From Methanobacteriota archaeon (GTDB taxonomy: Archaea; Halobacteriota; Methanomicrobia; Methanomicrobiales; Methanospirillaceae), in the NCBI GenBank assembly GCA_009779205.1, contig WRER01000050.1:1-6320 (forward strand): a stretch of DNA of 6,320 nt. Direction: 5' to 3'. Shown in pieces: positions 5,736-6,320 of the stretch. The position numbers were made by a program, and so were the translations under genes. How positions within the stretch are numbered: position 1 is the first letter of the stretch; each line of letters begins with the position of its first letter. A model generated the notes under the pieces. The model saw only the letters and a program-made list of their open reading frames with translations. It ran no database searches and was not told the origin of the DNA.

Positions 5736-6242
5736 TTATTGCCCTGTAGAGGGTGTATATGTTCGTGTTCCTAGCTCTTTATCAAGCATATACAAATATG
5801 ATGGAGAATCTGCAACAAGTGCAACTTGATCGAGAATATCTCTTACGTTCTGTTCTTCTTCGACCTGTTCTGTGATAAACCATTGAAGTCGTGTAACGGA
5901 AGCATGATCCTTTGCAGACTGTGCAATCTCTATTAAGTTGTTTATGTTTGCAGTAACACCTTTTTCGTGTGCGAGTTGGTATTCAAATGCTTCTTTTGGT
6001 GATCCCCACTCTGTCTTTGGTGCCTTTATGGCGGTGGCTGTAATTTTTCCTCCTGCTGAGATTACATAGTCATAGAAAAGCATTGCGTGATCTCGCTCTT
6101 CCTGTGCCTGAATTCGTTCCCATGCAGCTATACCTTTCAGTCCAATCGATGCAAACCATGCAGACATGGACAGATATAAATATGCAGAGTATAACTCAGC
6201 GTTTACCTGTTTATTAAAAGCGGTTTCCGTTTTTTTGTCCAT
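5736..6242 (-). CDS. ftn: Ferritin (non-haem, FtnA-like)
   Basis: The 168-residue protein is a four-helix-bundle ferritin that oxidises Fe(II) at a ferroxidase centre and stores it as a ferric mineral in a cytoplasmic protein cage. The ferroxidase ligands are intact and shifted one position from E. coli FtnA: Glu16 in NAELYSAYLYL, Glu49 and His52 in QEERDHA, Glu93 in AHEKGV, and Gln126 and Glu129 in TEQVEEEQ. Glu48 and Glu125 match third-site residues. The sequence resembles FtnA more than haem-containing bacterioferritin. The length is slightly shorter than typical 165-175 residue relatives at no functional point. ATG 6242 gives the standard N-terminus MDKKTETAFNKQVNAELYSA. No good Shine-Dalgarno is seen. 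The gene has its own upstream region and is followed by a T5 run at 5730-5726, so it is probably monocistronic. It may serve the heavy iron demand and oxygen protection of a methanogen. Confidence 0.96.
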   Translation of the reverse strand: MDKKTETAFNKQVNAELYSAYLYLSMSAWFASIGLKGIAAWERIQAQEERDHAMLFYDYVISAGGKITATAIKAPKTEWGSPKEAFEYQLAHEKGVTANINNLIEIAQSAKDHASVTRLQWFITEQVEEEQNVRDILDQVALVADSPSYLYMLDKELGTRTYTPSTGQ

Positions 6243-6255
6243 GGTACCAATACAA

Positions 6256-6274
6256 TTTTTAAAAGTGATAAATC
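6256..6274 (-). promoter_or_regulatory. Probable ferritin promoter region
   Basis: Two overlapping AT-rich candidates exist on the minus strand: GATTTATCAC, centred about 28 nt from the ATG, and CTTTTAAAAA, centred about 19 nt from it. The first has the spacing of a leaderless promoter, but neither is a strong consensus match. The remaining bases to the window edge show no gene. Confidence 0.35.
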
Positions 6275-6320
6275 TTTTGTTTTTTAGTTAGGATTTACGC
6301 AAAATTGCACGTTTGTATAT

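Noticed and set aside
1..6320. CRISPR array, insertion sequence, integrase site or defence system
   Set aside because: No regularly spaced repeats, transposase or integrase motifs, or nuclease/helicase genes are present; all identified proteins are housekeeping or metabolic apart from one unknown.

Overview
This window comes from a euryarchaeal methanogen, most likely of the order Methanomicrobiales (Methanospirillum-like). The lineage is inferred from gene content, not from a database match. The pointers are a fused formaldehyde-activating enzyme/hexulose-phosphate synthase, the archaeal GTP cyclohydrolase MptA that starts methanopterin synthesis, a tRNA-Trp gene split by an archaeal bulge-helix-bulge intron, and TATA-box promoters instead of -35/-10 elements. 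Every gene I can support lies on the minus strand, so transcription runs from high to low coordinates.

In transcription order the layout is: a ferritin (6242-5736); a conserved-looking protein I cannot name (5684-4881); the small form of PurL, the synthetase subunit of FGAM synthase (4832-2724); MptA (2580-1618); a gene-free stretch (1617-1295) that holds a candidate structured RNA with its own TATA box and T-run, followed by the tRNA-Trp promoter; tRNA-Trp (1294-1137), whose 84-nt intron carries all four boxes of a dual-guide C/D RNA; a second non-coding stretch (1136-888) with two copies of a 24-bp direct repeat; and fae-hps (from 887 to beyond the left edge, so its C-terminus is missing).

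The enzymes fit a connected metabolic route, as an inference. The Hps half of Fae-Hps can supply ribulose 5-phosphate, hence PRPP. PurL uses PRPP-derived intermediates on the way to purines and GTP. MptA opens GTP into the first precursor of tetrahydromethanopterin. The Fae half joins formaldehyde to that same cofactor. Ferritin stores the iron an Fe-rich methanogen needs, and MptA is itself described as Fe(II)-dependent in Methanocaldococcus. These genes are mostly separate transcription units with their own promoters; only the unnamed gene and purL look closely spaced enough to be co-transcribed.

The two observations most worth following are the tRNA-Trp intron, whose guides are predicted to direct 2'-O-methylation of C34 and C39 of its own tRNA, and the unannotated structured RNA candidate at about 1545-1356.
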